From the NCBI GenBank assembly GCA_902175065.1, contig CABIIJ010000087.1, positions 1-62,968 of the forward strand: 62,968 nucleotides of DNA, read 5' to 3'. Positions 6,676 through 16,809 of the stretch are shown here, piece by piece. A program made the translations under genes and the position numbers. A model generated the notes under the pieces. That model did not search any database and had not been told where the DNA came from. It saw only the letters and a list, made by a program, of their open reading frames with translations. This stretch comes from an uncultured Comamonas sp. (GTDB lineage Bacteria > Pseudomonadota > Gammaproteobacteria > Burkholderiales > Burkholderiaceae_C). Each line of letters begins with the position of its first letter. Positions within the stretch are counted from its first letter, which is position 1.

Positions 6676-9288
6676 ATGAACAACCAAGCCCACCGCAAAA
6701 CCCTGCCCGGCACCGAGGTGCAGTATTTCGACACCCGCGCCGCCATCGATGCCATCGAACCCGGCGCCTACGCCGGCCTGCCCTACACCAGCCGCATCCT
6801 GGCTGAGCAACTGGTGCGCCGCTGCGACCCGGCGGAGCTGACCGATGCGCTCAAGCAGCTCATCTACCGCAAGCGTGATCTGGACTTCCCCTGGTACCCG
6901 GCCCGCGTGGTCTGCCACGACATCCTGGGCCAGACGGCACTGGTGGATCTGGCCGGTCTGCGCGATGCGATTGCCGACCAGGGCGGCGACCCGGCGCAGG
7001 TGAACCCCGTCGTGCCCACCCAGCTCATCGTCGACCACTCCCTGGCGGTGGAATACGCCGGTTTCGACCCCGATGCCTTCGAGAAAAACCGCGAGGTGGA
7101 GGAGCGCCGCAACGCCGACCGCTTCCACTTCATCGACTGGTGCAAGACTGCGTTCGAGAACGTAGACGTGATCCCTGCGGGCAACGGCATCATGCACCAG
7201 ATCAACCTGGAAAAAATGAGCCCCGTCATCCAGTTGCGTGACGGCGTGGCCTTCCCCGACACCTGCGTCGGCACCGACAGCCACACCCCCCACGTCGATG
7301 CCCTGGGCGTGATCGCCGTGGGCGTGGGCGGGCTGGAAGCCGAAACCGTCATGCTGGGCCGCCCCAGCATGATGCGCCTGCCGGACATCGTCGGTGTCGA
7401 GCTGCAAGGCAAGCGCCAGAGCGGCATCACCGCCACCGACATCGTGCTGGCGCTGACCGAGTTCCTGCGCAAGGAGCGCGTGGTGGGCGCTTACGTGGAG
7501 TTTTTCGGCGAGGGTGCCGACAGCCTGACCATTGGCGACCGCGCCACCATCTCCAACATGTGCCCGGAATACGGCGCCACGGCCGCGATGTTCTACATCG
7601 ACCAGCAGACCATCGACTACCTGAAACTCACCGGCCGCGAACCTGAGCAGGTCGCCCTGGTGGAACAGTACGCCAAGGAAACCGGCCTGTGGGCCGATGC
7701 GCTGAAAACCGCCGAGTACGAGCGCGTGCTGACGTTCGACCTGTCCACCGTGGTACGCAACATGGCCGGCCCCAGCAACCCGCACCGCCGCCTGCCCACG
7801 TCGGATCTGGCCGAGCGCGGCATTGCCGACGAGGCCAAGCTGCAAAGCGGCAAGGGCGAAGAAGCCCAGGGCCTGATGCCCGATGGCGCCGTCATCATCG
7901 CGGCCATCACCAGCTGCACCAACACCAGCAACCCGCGCAACGTGGTGGCCGCCGGCCTGGTCGCCAAGAAGGCCAACGCCCTGGGACTGGTGCGCAAGCC
8001 CTGGGTGAAGACCTCGTTTGCCCCCGGCTCCAAGGTCGCCCGGCTGTACCTGGAAGACAGCGGCCTGCTGCCCGAGCTGGAGAAGCTGGGCTTTGGCATC
8101 GTCGCCTACGCCTGTACCACCTGCAACGGCATGAGCGGTGCGCTGGATCCGAAAATCCAGCAGGAAATCATCGACCGCGATCTGTACGCCACCGCCGTGC
8201 TCTCGGGCAACCGCAACTTCGACGGGCGCATCCACCCCTATGCCAAGCAGGCCTTCCTGGCCTCGCCCCCGCTGGTGGTGGCCTACGCCCTGGCCGGCAC
8301 GGTGCGCTTCGACATCGAGCAGGACGCACTGGGCTGCGATGCCCAGGGCCGCCCCATCACGCTGAAAGACCTCTGGCCCAGCGACGAGGAGATCGACGCC
8401 ATCGTGGCCGCCAGCGTCAAGCCCGAGCAGTTCCATGCCGTGTACGAGCCGATGTTCAACAAGCGCATCGTGCGCAAGGCCCCCAGCCCGCTGTACGCCT
8501 GGCGCGAGATGTCCACCTACATCCGCCGCCCGCCGTACTGGGAAGGCGCCCTGGCGGGCGAGCGCACCCTGAAGGGGATGCGCCCCCTGGCCGTCCTGCC
8601 GGACAACATCACCACCGACCACCTCTCGCCGTCCAACGCCATCCTGCCCAACTCGGCAGCGGGCGAGTACCTGGCCAAGATGGGCCTGCCCGAGGAGGAC
8701 TTCAACTCCTACGCCACGCACCGGGGCGACCACCTGACGGCGCAGCGTGCCACCTTCGCCAACCCCAAGCTGTTCAACGAAATGGTGAAAAACCCGGACG
8801 GCAGCGTCAAGCAGGGTTCGCTGGCCCGCGTCGAGCCGGAAGGCCAGGTCATGCGCATGTGGGAAGCAATCGAGACCTACATGAACCGCAAGCAGCCGCT
8901 GATCATCGTCGCCGGGGCCGACTACGGCCAGGGGTCGAGCCGCGACTGGGCCGCCAAGGGCGTGCGCCTGGCCGGGGTCGAGGCGATTGCCGCCGAGGGC
9001 TTCGAGCGCATCCACCGCACCAACCTGATCGGCATGGGCGTGCTGCCGCTGGAATTCAAGCCCGGCACCAACCGCAACACCCTGCAACTGGACGGCACCG
9101 AAACCTACGACGTCGAAGGCACGCCCACGCCGCGCTGCGACCTGACCCTGGTCATCCACCGCAAGAACGGCGAAGTGGTGCGCGTGCCCATGACCTGCCG
9201 CCTGGACACCGCCGACGAAGTGGCCCAGTACGTGGCGGGCGGCGTGCTGCAACGCTTTGCGCAGGATTTCCTAGCTGGTACCGCTTGA
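6676..9288 (+). CDS. acnD: Fe-S 2-methylcitrate dehydratase
   Basis: The 870-residue protein belongs to the aconitase superfamily. The three [4Fe-4S] ligands are visible at C414 (SCTNTS) and C480 and C483 (ACTTCNG), and the swivelling C-terminal domain contains DYGQGSSRDWAAKG. AcnD dehydrates 2-methylcitrate to 2-methylaconitate in the methylcitrate cycle of propionate breakdown and needs PrpF, encoded next, to complete the step that PrpD performs alone in other bacteria. It is the first gene of acnD-prpF-prpC-prpB. The last codons and the TGA stop lie in the left arm of a palindromic repeat (9272-9287), so the final LAGTA residues may come from that insertion. Confidence 0.95.
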   Translation: MNNQAHRKTLPGTEVQYFDTRAAIDAIEPGAYAGLPYTSRILAEQLVRRCDPAELTDALKQLIYRKRDLDFPWYPARVVCHDILGQTALVDLAGLRDAIADQGGDPAQVNPVVPTQLIVDHSLAVEYAGFDPDAFEKNREVEERRNADRFHFIDWCKTAFENVDVIPAGNGIMHQINLEKMSPVIQLRDGVAFPDTCVGTDSHTPHVDALGVIAVGVGGLEAETVMLGRPSMMRLPDIVGVELQGKRQSGITATDIVLALTEFLRKERVVGAYVEFFGEGADSLTIGDRATISNMCPEYGATAAMFYIDQQTIDYLKLTGREPEQVALVEQYAKETGLWADALKTAEYERVLTFDLSTVVRNMAGPSNPHRRLPTSDLAERGIADEAKLQSGKGEEAQGLMPDGAVIIAAITSCTNTSNPRNVVAAGLVAKKANALGLVRKPWVKTSFAPGSKVARLYLEDSGLLPELEKLGFGIVAYACTTCNGMSGALDPKIQQEIIDRDLYATAVLSGNRNFDGRIHPYAKQAFLASPPLVVAYALAGTVRFDIEQDALGCDAQGRPITLKDLWPSDEEIDAIVAASVKPEQFHAVYEPMFNKRIVRKAPSPLYAWREMSTYIRRPPYWEGALAGERTLKGMRPLAVLPDNITTDHLSPSNAILPNSAAGEYLAKMGLPEEDFNSYATHRGDHLTAQRATFANPKLFNEMVKNPDGSVKQGSLARVEPEGQVMRMWEAIETYMNRKQPLIIVAGADYGQGSSRDWAAKGVRLAGVEAIAAEGFERIHRTNLIGMGVLPLEFKPGTNRNTLQLDGTETYDVEGTPTPRCDLTLVIHRKNGEVVRVPMTCRLDTADEVAQYVAGGVLQRFAQDFLAGTA

Positions 9289-9350
9289 TTGAAGCCATAT
9301 TCAGGCATTAACCTATCTGAAAACGTTTATTCAACAGCGGTAAAAGCTAT
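9272..9350. repeat. Palindromic repeat copy A
   Basis: Outer arms TAGCTGGTACCGCT (9272-9285) and AGCGGTAAAAGCTA (9336-9349) are inverted and match at 12 of 14 positions. A short inner TTCAG/CTGAA pairing lies between them. The left arm overlaps the 3' end of acnD. It is a member of the dispersed family described at 50199, 29952, 17113 and elsewhere. Confidence 0.6.
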
Positions 9351-9367
9351 TAAAGATTGAGCAAAGC

Positions 9368-10558
9368 ATGAGCAACACTGCGCAAATCCGCATCCCCGCC
9401 ACCTACATCCGGGGCGGCACCAGCAAGGGCGTGTTCTTCCGCCTGGGCGACCTGCCGCAAAGCTGCCAAGTGCCGGGCCGGGCGCGGGACAAACTGTTCC
9501 AGCGCGTCATCGGCAGCCCCGACCCGTACAGCGCCCACATCGACGGCATGGGCGGGGCCACGTCCAGCACCAGCAAGTGCGTGATCCTGTCCAAAAGCGA
9601 GCGCCCCGACCACGACGTGGACTACCTCTACGGCCAGGTGTCGATCAACACCGACTTCGTGGACTGGAGCGGCAACTGCGGCAACCTGTCCACTGCCGCC
9701 GGGGCCTTTGCCATCCACGCCGGGCTGGTCGATGCCAGCCGCATTCCGCACAACGGCACCTGCGTGGTGCGCATCTGGCAGGCCAACATCGGCAAGACCA
9801 TCATCGCCCACGTGCCCATCACCGACGGGCAGGTGCAGGAAACCGGCGATTTCGAGCTGGACGGCGTGACCTTCCCCGCTGCCGAGATCGTGCTGGAGTT
9901 CATGGACCCGTCCGACGACGGCGATGACGGCGGCGCCATGTTTCCCACCGGCAACCTGGTCGATACGCTGGACGTGCCCGGCGTCGGCAGCTTCCCCGCC
10001 ACCATGATCAGCGCCGGCATCCCCACCGTGTTCGTGAACGCAGCCGACATCGGCTACCAGGGCACCGAGCTGCGCGAAGACATCAACAACGACCCCGCGC
10101 AGCTAGAGCGTTTTGAAAAAATCCGCGTCGCCGGGGCCCTGCGCATGGGCCTGATCCAGACGCCGGAAGAAGCCCTCAAGCGCCAGCACACGCCCAAGAT
10201 TGCCTTTGTCAGCCCGCCCAAGAGCTACACCGCCTCCAGCGGCAAAGCCATTGAAGCGGGCGATGTGGATTTGCTGGTGCGCGCCCTGTCCATGGGCAAG
10301 CTGCACCACGCCATGATGGGCACCTGCGCGGTGGCGATTGGCACGGCAGCGGCCATTCCCGGCACGCTGGTCAATCTGGCCGCCGGTGGCGGTGAGCGCG
10401 AAGCCGTCCGCTTTGGCCACCCCTCGGGCACGCTGCGCGTCGGCGCCGAGGCCCGGCAGGTCGATGGCCAGTGGCAGGTGACCAAGGCGGTCATGAGCCG
10501 CAGCGCCCGCATCCTGATGGAAGGCTGGGTGCGCGTGCCCGCCGAAACCCTCGCCTGA
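9368..10558 (+). CDS. prpF: 2-methylaconitate cis-trans isomerase
   Basis: The 396-residue protein has the twin diaminopimelate-epimerase-like halves of the PrpF family: [15 protein letters not shown] near residue 15, [11 protein letters not shown] near 60, [13 protein letters not shown] near 105, and HPSGTLRVG near the C-terminus. PrpF converts the trans isomer of 2-methylaconitate made by AcnD into the cis form that is rehydrated to 2-methylisocitrate. It lies 79 bases after acnD; the gap is mostly a palindromic repeat that could affect relative expression. It is followed after 44 bases by prpC. Confidence 0.95.
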   Translation: MSNTAQIRIPATYIRGGTSKGVFFRLGDLPQSCQVPGRARDKLFQRVIGSPDPYSAHIDGMGGATSSTSKCVILSKSERPDHDVDYLYGQVSINTDFVDWSGNCGNLSTAAGAFAIHAGLVDASRIPHNGTCVVRIWQANIGKTIIAHVPITDGQVQETGDFELDGVTFPAAEIVLEFMDPSDDGDDGGAMFPTGNLVDTLDVPGVGSFPATMISAGIPTVFVNAADIGYQGTELREDINNDPAQLERFEKIRVAGALRMGLIQTPEEALKRQHTPKIAFVSPPKSYTASSGKAIEAGDVDLLVRALSMGKLHHAMMGTCAVAIGTAAAIPGTLVNLAAGGGEREAVRFGHPSGTLRVGAEARQVDGQWQVTKAVMSRSARILMEGWVRVPAETLA

Positions 10559-10602
10559 ATTTTTCCTTTTTTCACCCCTTTTTCATTCCAAGGAGCGACA
10601 CG

Positions 10603-11760
10603 ATGACGACTGAACAAGCAGCCCCCACCTTCAAGCCCAAGAAATCCGTGGCCCTGTCCGGCGTGACCGCTGGCAACACCGCGCTGTGTACCGTCGGCAA
10701 GACCGGCAACGACCTGCACTACCGCGGCTACGACATTCTGGAGCTGGCCGACCGCTGCGAATTCGAGGAAGTGGCCCACCTGCTGGTACACGGCAAGCTG
10801 CCCACCCGCGCCGAGCTGAAGGGCTACAAGGAAAAGCTCAAGGCCCTGCGCGGCCTGCCCGCCAACGTCAAGGCCGCGCTGGAGCAACTGCCCGCCGCCA
10901 GCCACCCGATGGACGTGATGCGCACCGGCGTCTCCGTGCTGGGCTGCGCCCTGCCCGAGAAGGACGACCACAACCTGGCTGGCGCCCGCGACATTGCCGA
11001 CCGCCTGATGGCCTCCCTGGGTTCCATGCTGCTGTACTGGTACCACTTCAGCCACAACGGCAAGCGCATCGAGGTGGAAACCGACGACGACACCATCGGC
11101 GGCCACTTCCTGCACCTGCTGCACGGCCAAAAGCCCACGCAAAGCTGGGTGGATGCCATGAACATCTCGCTGAACCTGTATGCCGAGCACGAGTTCAACG
11201 CCTCCACCTTCACCTCGCGCGTGATTGCCGGCACGGGCAGCGACATGTATTCGGCCATCACCGGCGCCATCGGCGCCCTGCGCGGCCCCAAGCACGGCGG
11301 TGCCAACGAAGTGGCCTTTGAAATCCAGAAGCGCTACGACAACCCGGACGAGGCCGAAGCCGACATCCGCGCCCGCGTCGAGAAGAAGGAAGTCGTCATC
11401 GGCTTCGGCCACCCCGTCTACACCATCAGCGACCCGCGCAACGTGGTCATCAAGGGCGTGGCGAAAAAGCTCTCCGACGAGGCCGGCTCGACCAAGATGT
11501 ACGACATCGCCGAGCGCCTGGAATCGGTCATGTGGGAAGTGAAAAAGATGTTCCCCAACCTGGACTGGTTCAGCGCCGTCAGCTACCACATGATGCAGGT
11601 GCCCACCGCCATGTTCACACCCCTGTTCGTCATCGCCCGCACCAGCGGCTGGGCCGCGCACATCATCGAGCAGCGCGTGGACAACAAGATCATCCGCCCC
11701 AGCGCCAACTACACCGGCCCGGACGACCTGAAGTTCGTGCCCATCGACGAGCGCAAGTAA
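10603..11760 (+). CDS. prpC: 2-methylcitrate synthase
   Basis: The 385-residue citrate-synthase-fold enzyme condenses propionyl-CoA with oxaloacetate. Visible motifs include [14 protein letters not shown] near the N-terminus, GPKHGGANE around residue 230 and [14 protein letters not shown] around 270, which carry the catalytic and substrate-binding histidines. The short N-terminus and VTAGNTA motif fit methylcitrate synthase better than the longer housekeeping GltA. The start at 10603 follows AAGGAG with a spacing of eight bases; a longer reading frame running back into prpF was rejected. Confidence 0.95.
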   Translation: MTTEQAAPTFKPKKSVALSGVTAGNTALCTVGKTGNDLHYRGYDILELADRCEFEEVAHLLVHGKLPTRAELKGYKEKLKALRGLPANVKAALEQLPAASHPMDVMRTGVSVLGCALPEKDDHNLAGARDIADRLMASLGSMLLYWYHFSHNGKRIEVETDDDTIGGHFLHLLHGQKPTQSWVDAMNISLNLYAEHEFNASTFTSRVIAGTGSDMYSAITGAIGALRGPKHGGANEVAFEIQKRYDNPDEAEADIRARVEKKEVVIGFGHPVYTISDPRNVVIKGVAKKLSDEAGSTKMYDIAERLESVMWEVKKMFPNLDWFSAVSYHMMQVPTAMFTPLFVIARTSGWAAHIIEQRVDNKIIRPSANYTGPDDLKFVPIDERK

Positions 11761-11770
11761 TCATCAAAAG

Positions 11771-11849
11771 GAGCTGCTTGCGCAGATAAACAAACGATTT
11801 CAGCATAAAAACATGCTGAAATCCTTGTTTGGCAAGCGGAAACAGCTAT
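11771..11849. repeat. Palindromic repeat copy B with 11-bp inner stem
   Basis: Between prpC and prpB, outer arms GAGCTGCTTGCGC (11771) and GCAAGCGGAAACAGCTAT (11832-11849) enclose a perfect stem, GATTTCAGCAT (11796-11806) with ATGCTGAAATC (11813-11823). The inner stem is not followed by a T-run, so in the transcript it would act as a stability element or weak pause, not a classical terminator. Confidence 0.65.
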
Positions 11850-11861
11850 CCAAACCATGAA

Positions 11862-11894
11862 AGCTGGCCCTCGCTATCTGGTGCCAGCTTTTTT
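11862..11894 (+). terminator. Intrinsic-terminator-like hairpin between prpC and prpB
   Basis: AGCTGGC (11862-11868) pairs with GCCAGCT (11883-11889), followed by six T. The 14-base loop is large, so termination is probably partial. It could reduce prpB expression relative to prpC, or prpB may have its own promoter. Confidence 0.5.
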
Positions 11895-11917
11895 CAATTG
11901 CAAAGCAAAGGATTGCC

Positions 11918-12781
11918 ATGAGCACCACCCAACAACAACTGCGTGCCCTGATCGCCCAGCGCCGCGGCGTGATCGTGCCCGGCGCGTTCAACGCCATGTC
12001 CGCCCGCCTGGTGGCCGACATGGGCTTTGAGGCCATCTACGTCACCGGCGCCGGCGTGACCAACATGTGGTTCGGCCTGCCCGATCAGGGCTTCATGGGC
12101 CTGACCGACATCGCCGACCACACCGCCCGCATCCGCGAAGCGGTGGAAGTGCCGCTGATCGTCGATGCCGACACCGGCTTCGGCAACGCCCTGAACACCT
12201 ACCACGCCGTGCGCACGCTGGAACGTGCCGGGGCCGACTGCATCCAGCTGGAAGACCAGGTATCGCCCAAGCGCTGCGGCCACTTCAACGGCAAGGAAGT
12301 CATCGAAGCCAGCGAGATGATCGGCAAGATCAAGGCCGCCGTTGATGCCCGCCGCAACGCCGACACCATCATCATGGCCCGCACCGATGCCGCCGCCATC
12401 CACGGCTTCGACGCCGCCGTGGAACGCGCCCAGCAGTACGCCGATGCGGGGGCCGACCTGCTCTTCGTCGAAGCCGTGACCAGCGCCGAGCACATCGCCG
12501 CCCTGCCCCAGCGCCTGAAAACCCCGCAGCTCATGAACATGGTGATCGGCGGCAAAACGCCCATCACCAGCACCGAAGAGCTGGCCAAAATGGGCTACGG
12601 CATCGTGCTGTACGCCAACGCCGCCCTGCAAGGCGCGGTGGCCGGGATGCAGCGGGCCCTGGGCGTACTCAAGGCCGAAGGCCATATTCAAGAAGACCCG
12701 AATCTGGTTGCCCCCTTTGCCGAGCGCCAGCGCCTGGTCAACAAACCCATCTGGGATGCGCTAGAGAAAAAATACCAATAA
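11918..12781 (+). CDS. prpB: 2-methylisocitrate lyase
   Basis: The 287-residue enzyme of the isocitrate lyase/PEP mutase family cleaves 2-methylisocitrate to succinate and pyruvate, the last step of the methylcitrate cycle. The signature KRCGHFNGKEV lies near residue 123 with the catalytic cysteine, after the metal-binding DADTGFGN near 87. The protein is much shorter than isocitrate lyase, as expected for PrpB. AAAGGA precedes the ATG. It closes the operon; a hairpin follows at 12804. Confidence 0.95.
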   Translation: MSTTQQQLRALIAQRRGVIVPGAFNAMSARLVADMGFEAIYVTGAGVTNMWFGLPDQGFMGLTDIADHTARIREAVEVPLIVDADTGFGNALNTYHAVRTLERAGADCIQLEDQVSPKRCGHFNGKEVIEASEMIGKIKAAVDARRNADTIIMARTDAAAIHGFDAAVERAQQYADAGADLLFVEAVTSAEHIAALPQRLKTPQLMNMVIGGKTPITSTEELAKMGYGIVLYANAALQGAVAGMQRALGVLKAEGHIQEDPNLVAPFAERQRLVNKPIWDALEKKYQ

Positions 12782-12803
12782 CGCCCCCTCAAGCCCAAAC
12801 CCG

Positions 12804-12850
12804 ACGCCTGCAGAATTGTTTACAAAGTCTGCAGGCGTTATTTATTTATT
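12804..12850 (+). terminator. Hairpin after prpB
   Basis: ACGCCTGCAG (12804-12813) pairs perfectly with CTGCAGGCGT (12829-12838), followed by an AT-rich TTATTTATTTATT tract. The tract is not a pure T-run but is plausible as the end of the propionate operon. Confidence 0.6.
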
Positions 12851-12922
12851 GTCTTTAGAATTACCGTTTTTTCCATGTGTGCTGCATGCCTTGCGCTGCA
12901 GCATTTTTTATTGTTTTTATAT

Positions 12923-14371
12923 ATGTCTTCGCCTGCTCTTGCTGCCAGCACGCCCGCTGTGCACAGCACCATTCCCCAAACACCCCAAGCCGTAGGCTAC
13001 CGGGCCGACCCCTTGATGCTGGGCCTGCTGCTGTTCTCCTGCCTGCTGGCCCTGCCCATTGGCTGGCTGTATTCAGACATGGCCATTGCACTGCAATGGG
13101 GCGTCCCCCTGGCGCTGGCCGGTGTGACCTTGTTTGTCATGGCGCGGGGTAGCGCCCTCGCCCGCTACGGCCTGACGATGCTGCTGACGCTGAGCGTGGC
13201 ACTGCACATCCAGGTCTCGCTGGGCACGCTGGAGTTTCACTTTGGCGTTTTTGTCGTGCTGGCCCTGGTCATGGTGTACCGCGACTGGCAGGTGGTGCTG
13301 GCCAATGCCGTGCTGTTTGCCGTGCACCATCTGCTGTTTGACCGCCTGCAAGCCTGGGGATTTGGCCTGTACTGCATGCCCGAGCCCCATTTCGGGCGCA
13401 TCTGGCTGCACGCCTCCTACGTTATCGTGCAAACCGCCGTGGAAGTGTTCATTCTGGTGCGCATGACCCAGGCATTTCGCCAAGGTGCCGAGCTGCAAGC
13501 CCTGGCCGAGGCCGTACAGCGCGAGCAGCGCTTTAACCTCGATGTCCGCGCCCTGCCCATCCACACTGCTTTGGGCCAACAGCTGCAAACCCTGTTTTTG
13601 CACCTGCACGCTACCGTGCAGACCGTGCGCAACGCCGTCGGCCAAGTGCAAACGGCAGGAACCGAAATTGCCGAAGGCAGCCTAGACCTGTCGGCCCGCA
13701 CCGAAGCGGCCAGCAGCGCCTTGGGGCATACCATGGGCGCAGCCAGCCAGGTGCTGCAAGCGGTCGAGCACACGCGCGATCTGGCCGGGCAAGCCGACCA
13801 GTTGAGCACCTCGGCAGCGCACACTGCCCAAACCGGGGCCAGCATCGTGCAGCAGCTCGTCCAAAGCATGGACAGCATCCAGGCGCAGGCCCAGCAGATT
13901 GCCGAAATCGTCTCCGTCGTCGATGGCCTGGCTTTTCAAACCAACCTGCTGGCGCTCAATGCCGCCGTTGAGGCCGCCCGCGCCGGCGACCATGGCCGCG
14001 GCTTTGCCGTGGTGGCCGAAGAGGTGCGCCGCCTGGCACTGCGCAGCGCCGATTCGGCCAAAGAGATTCGGGCGCTAACCCAGGCCTCGACCGACAACGT
14101 CACCCAAGGCGTCACGCACAGCAGCCAGGCCCTGCAGATGATGCAAACGCTGCTGCAAGACAGCCAGGCCGCCGCCCAGCACATGCACCAGATTGTTGCG
14201 GCCACACGCGAACAAAGCACCAGCATGGCGCAGATTTCCTCGGCCATTGAAGACCTGGAGAGCAGCATGGCGCAAAATGCCGCCTTGGCCGAAGAGTCCA
14301 ACGCCGCAGCGCTGAGCATGCGCCAGCAAACCGAGCGCATGGCGACCAGCGTTGCAGCCTTTGACGATTAA
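12923..14371 (+). CDS. Methyl-accepting chemotaxis protein with an integral-membrane sensor half
   Basis: The N-terminal third has about six closely packed membrane segments (residues 25-175) and no large periplasmic loop, so it should sense within the membrane. A histidine-rich pattern stands out: [19 protein letters not shown] followed by FAVHHLLFD, a layout also found in some GGDEF and chemoreceptor proteins of betaproteobacteria and possibly metal- or heme-related. The C-terminal half is a standard signalling hairpin with [25 protein letters not shown]. It ends at VAAFDD with no CheR/CheB tether. The start is uncertain: this ATG gives 482 residues; an ATG at 12875 in the same frame adds 16. 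Neither has a clear Shine-Dalgarno sequence. Confidence 0.85.
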   Translation: MSSPALAASTPAVHSTIPQTPQAVGYRADPLMLGLLLFSCLLALPIGWLYSDMAIALQWGVPLALAGVTLFVMARGSALARYGLTMLLTLSVALHIQVSLGTLEFHFGVFVVLALVMVYRDWQVVLANAVLFAVHHLLFDRLQAWGFGLYCMPEPHFGRIWLHASYVIVQTAVEVFILVRMTQAFRQGAELQALAEAVQREQRFNLDVRALPIHTALGQQLQTLFLHLHATVQTVRNAVGQVQTAGTEIAEGSLDLSARTEAASSALGHTMGAASQVLQAVEHTRDLAGQADQLSTSAAHTAQTGASIVQQLVQSMDSIQAQAQQIAEIVSVVDGLAFQTNLLALNAAVEAARAGDHGRGFAVVAEEVRRLALRSADSAKEIRALTQASTDNVTQGVTHSSQALQMMQTLLQDSQAAAQHMHQIVAATREQSTSMAQISSAIEDLESSMAQNAALAEESNAAALSMRQQTERMATSVAAFDD

Positions 14372-14394
14372 AAAGACTTCTCCCCCTTCGATTC

Positions 14395-15027
14395 ATGAGC
14401 ACTGTTCACCTGATTGACCACCCCCTCGTCCAGCACAAACTCACCCTGATGCGCCGCAAAGAGGCCAGCACCAACAGCTTTCGGCGCATGCTCGGCGAGC
14501 TGTCCACCCTGATGGCCTACGAGCTCACGCGCGACATGCCGCTGCAAGAGATCGAAATTGAAACCCCGCTGGAGACCACCACCGGCAAAGTCATCGACGG
14601 CAAAAAGCTGGTGCTGGTGTCCATCCTGCGGGCAGGCAACGGCTTTTTGGACGGCATGCTCAACGTCGTGCCCGGCTCGCGCATCGGCCACATCGGCCTG
14701 TTTCGCGACCCGCAAACCCTGCAGCCGGTCGAGTACTACTACAAAATGCCCGAGAAAATGTGCGAACGCGACGCCATCGTCGTCGATCCCATGCTGGCCA
14801 CGGGCAACTCGGCCGCAGCGGCCGTCACCCACCTGAAAAACCGCAGCCAGCCCAAGAGCATCAAGTTCATGTGCCTGCTGGCCGCCCCCGAGGGCATCGC
14901 CACCCTGCAGGCCGCCCACCCGGACGTGGACATCTACACCGCTGCCATCGACCGCCAGCTCAACGACCACGGCTACATCCTGCCCGGCCTGGGCGATGCG
15001 GGCGACCGGATTTTCGGCACCAAGTAA
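14395..15027 (+). CDS. upp: Uracil phosphoribosyltransferase
   Basis: The 210-residue enzyme makes UMP from uracil and PRPP in pyrimidine salvage. The PRPP-binding loop ([13 protein letters not shown], about 124-136) and the uracil-binding C-terminus ([16 protein letters not shown]) are intact, and length and ends match the family. It starts 24 bases after the chemoreceptor stop with only a weak ribosome site, so it may be co-transcribed. A repeat pair follows downstream. Confidence 0.95.
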   Translation: MSTVHLIDHPLVQHKLTLMRRKEASTNSFRRMLGELSTLMAYELTRDMPLQEIEIETPLETTTGKVIDGKKLVLVSILRAGNGFLDGMLNVVPGSRIGHIGLFRDPQTLQPVEYYYKMPEKMCERDAIVVDPMLATGNSAAAAVTHLKNRSQPKSIKFMCLLAAPEGIATLQAAHPDVDIYTAAIDRQLNDHGYILPGLGDAGDRIFGTK

Positions 15028-15063
15028 GTTCCGTCACACCCGCTCACCCCCGCGCCCGCCTCT

Positions 15064-15168
15064 CCGTCACACCCGCGCAGGCGGGTGTCCGGCAGCAACG
15101 TTGGCGATGGGCACGACAGTTGTCAAAGCAAGGCCACTGCTGGATTCCCGCTTTCGCGGGAATGACGA
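15064..15168. repeat. Intergenic repeat pair of the CGTCATTCCCGC type
   Basis: Two hairpins lie between upp and the next gene. The second (15144-15163, ATTCCCGC-TTTC-GCGGGAAT inside CTGGAT...ATGACG) matches the intergenic repeat widely seen in proteobacteria. The first (15069-15088, ACACCCGC-GCAG-GCGGGTGT) is a diverged copy in opposite order. Together they may serve as a barrier or terminator between the convergent genes. Confidence 0.65.
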
Positions 15169-15201
15169 CGGAAAAGAGGCATTGAGCACGCTCTCAGGCC
15201 C

Positions 15202-16809
15202 TCAGGCCGACAGCGCCAGGACGCCCTCGCCGTCGTTGGCCGCCCGGGAAGGCGGCGGCGCGGCATTGCCCAGATCGAACACCGCCACGGTGCGCACCAG
15301 TTCCTGGGCCTGCTGGCTCAGGCTCAAGGCGGCAGCGGCCATTTCTTCGACCAGCGCGGCATTCTGCTGGGTGGTCTGATCCATCTGCACCACCGACTGA
15401 TTGACCTGCGCCACACCCTGGCTCTGCTCGCTGCTGGCGGCGGTGATTTCTTCCATGATCTGCGCCACCTGGGCAATGGACTGCACCACCTCGGCCATGA
15501 TCTGGCCGGTCTGGTCGACTTCCTTCGTTCCGGCCTGCACACTGCCCATGCTGGAGTGGATGAGCTGCTTGATCTCCCGGGCCGCATCGGCGCTGCGTCC
15601 GGCCAGGGCCCGCACCTCGCTGGCCACCACGGCAAAGCCCCGGCCCTGCTCGCCCGCACGGGCCGCTTCCACGGCGGCATTCAGCGCCAGGATATTGGTC
15701 TGGAAGGCAATCGCATCGATCACCCCGATGATGTCGCCGATACGGCTGGCGCTGGTCTCGATCTCGCGCATGGTGCGCACCACCGACTCCATCGCCTGCC
15801 CCCCCTGGGCGGCCACCTCCCGGGCTTTTTGCGACAACTTGTCGGCCTGCTGGGCGCTGGCGGCATTCTGGCGCACGGTGGCGTTGAGCTGCTCCATGGT
15901 GGCGGTGGTCTGCTGCAAGGCGCTGGCCTGGTGCTCGGTACGGGCCGACAGATCCTGGTTGCTTTGCGAAATCTGCGCACTGGCCGTGGCAATCCCCTCC
16001 GAACCCTGGCGCACCCGTCCCACCACCTGCACCAGGCCGGCCTGCATCTGCTTGAGCGAGAGCAGCAGGCGGGCCGTCTCGCTCTTGCCGACGGCAGTGA
16101 TGTCCTGCGTCAGCTTGCCATCGGCCACCGCATCGGCCACACGCATGGCATCGGCAATCGGGCGGGTAATGCTGCGGATAATCCACAGCGACAAAATCGT
16201 CGCGCCCACCAGCACCAGAATGGTGACGGTGCCAATCACCCAGTACATATTGGTCACGGAATCCTTCGCCACGTCCATGGAGCGGTTCATCAACGTGGTT
16301 TGCACATCCACCAGATTCTTCAACGCCGCATGGTATTCATTGCGCTTGTTGGGCATTTCCAGAATCAGCAGGAACAAGGCATCGTCCAGGCGGTTGTCCC
16401 GAATCAGCTCGATGTAACGATCCTGGGTTTCGATATAGTCAAGGCGGGGTTGTTTGAATGCGGCCAGGCTCTGGGCTTCTTCCTCGCCCATTTCCTGCGA
16501 TTCGAGGAATTGCAGCGCCTGGGCAATTTTCTCGCGGGTGGCAAGGACCTTGCCGATCAAATCCTCATGGCTGGCACTTTCCTTGTAGTGCAGCATGTGG
16601 CTGATGGACACTTCGTTGGTGTTGAGCAGGTCCTTGATTTCCTCGATCTTGATAACCTTGGGATATTGCCGAAGCATGACCGATTCAAAATCGTCATGCA
16701 GATTCTTGGCTTTCCACAGCGACGCGGAACTGATGAAAAACAGCAGCACCGCCATCAAGCCAAATCCAATCAACAACTTGGTACTGATTTTTATATTATT
16801 GATATTCAT
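15202..16809 (-). CDS. Methyl-accepting chemotaxis protein, Tar/Tsr-like
   Basis: The 535-residue classical chemoreceptor has a first membrane segment at about 9-28, a four-helix-bundle periplasmic domain (30-190), a second membrane segment (about 192-213), a HAMP linker, and a signalling domain with [25 protein letters not shown] around residue 375. It ends LALSA with no CheR/CheB docking pentapeptide. The start at 16809 (MNINNIKISTKLLIGF) follows GAGGGGAC; an upstream start would add 11 residues with no support. The ligand is unknown. No flagellar or che genes are in the window. Confidence 0.93.
   Translation of the reverse strand: MNINNIKISTKLLIGFGLMAVLLFFISSASLWKAKNLHDDFESVMLRQYPKVIKIEEIKDLLNTNEVSISHMLHYKESASHEDLIGKVLATREKIAQALQFLESQEMGEEEAQSLAAFKQPRLDYIETQDRYIELIRDNRLDDALFLLILEMPNKRNEYHAALKNLVDVQTTLMNRSMDVAKDSVTNMYWVIGTVTILVLVGATILSLWIIRSITRPIADAMRVADAVADGKLTQDITAVGKSETARLLLSLKQMQAGLVQVVGRVRQGSEGIATASAQISQSNQDLSARTEHQASALQQTTATMEQLNATVRQNAASAQQADKLSQKAREVAAQGGQAMESVVRTMREIETSASRIGDIIGVIDAIAFQTNILALNAAVEAARAGEQGRGFAVVASEVRALAGRSADAAREIKQLIHSSMGSVQAGTKEVDQTGQIMAEVVQSIAQVAQIMEEITAASSEQSQGVAQVNQSVVQMDQTTQQNAALVEEMAAAALSLSQQAQELVRTVAVFDLGNAAPPPSRAANDGEGVLALSA

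Noticed and set aside
6493-9252. A 919-codon open frame on the minus strand across acnD
   Set aside because: It is the antisense shadow of acnD in high-GC DNA; the protein is His/Gly/Val-rich with no recognisable domain, while the plus strand encodes an intact aconitase-family enzyme.
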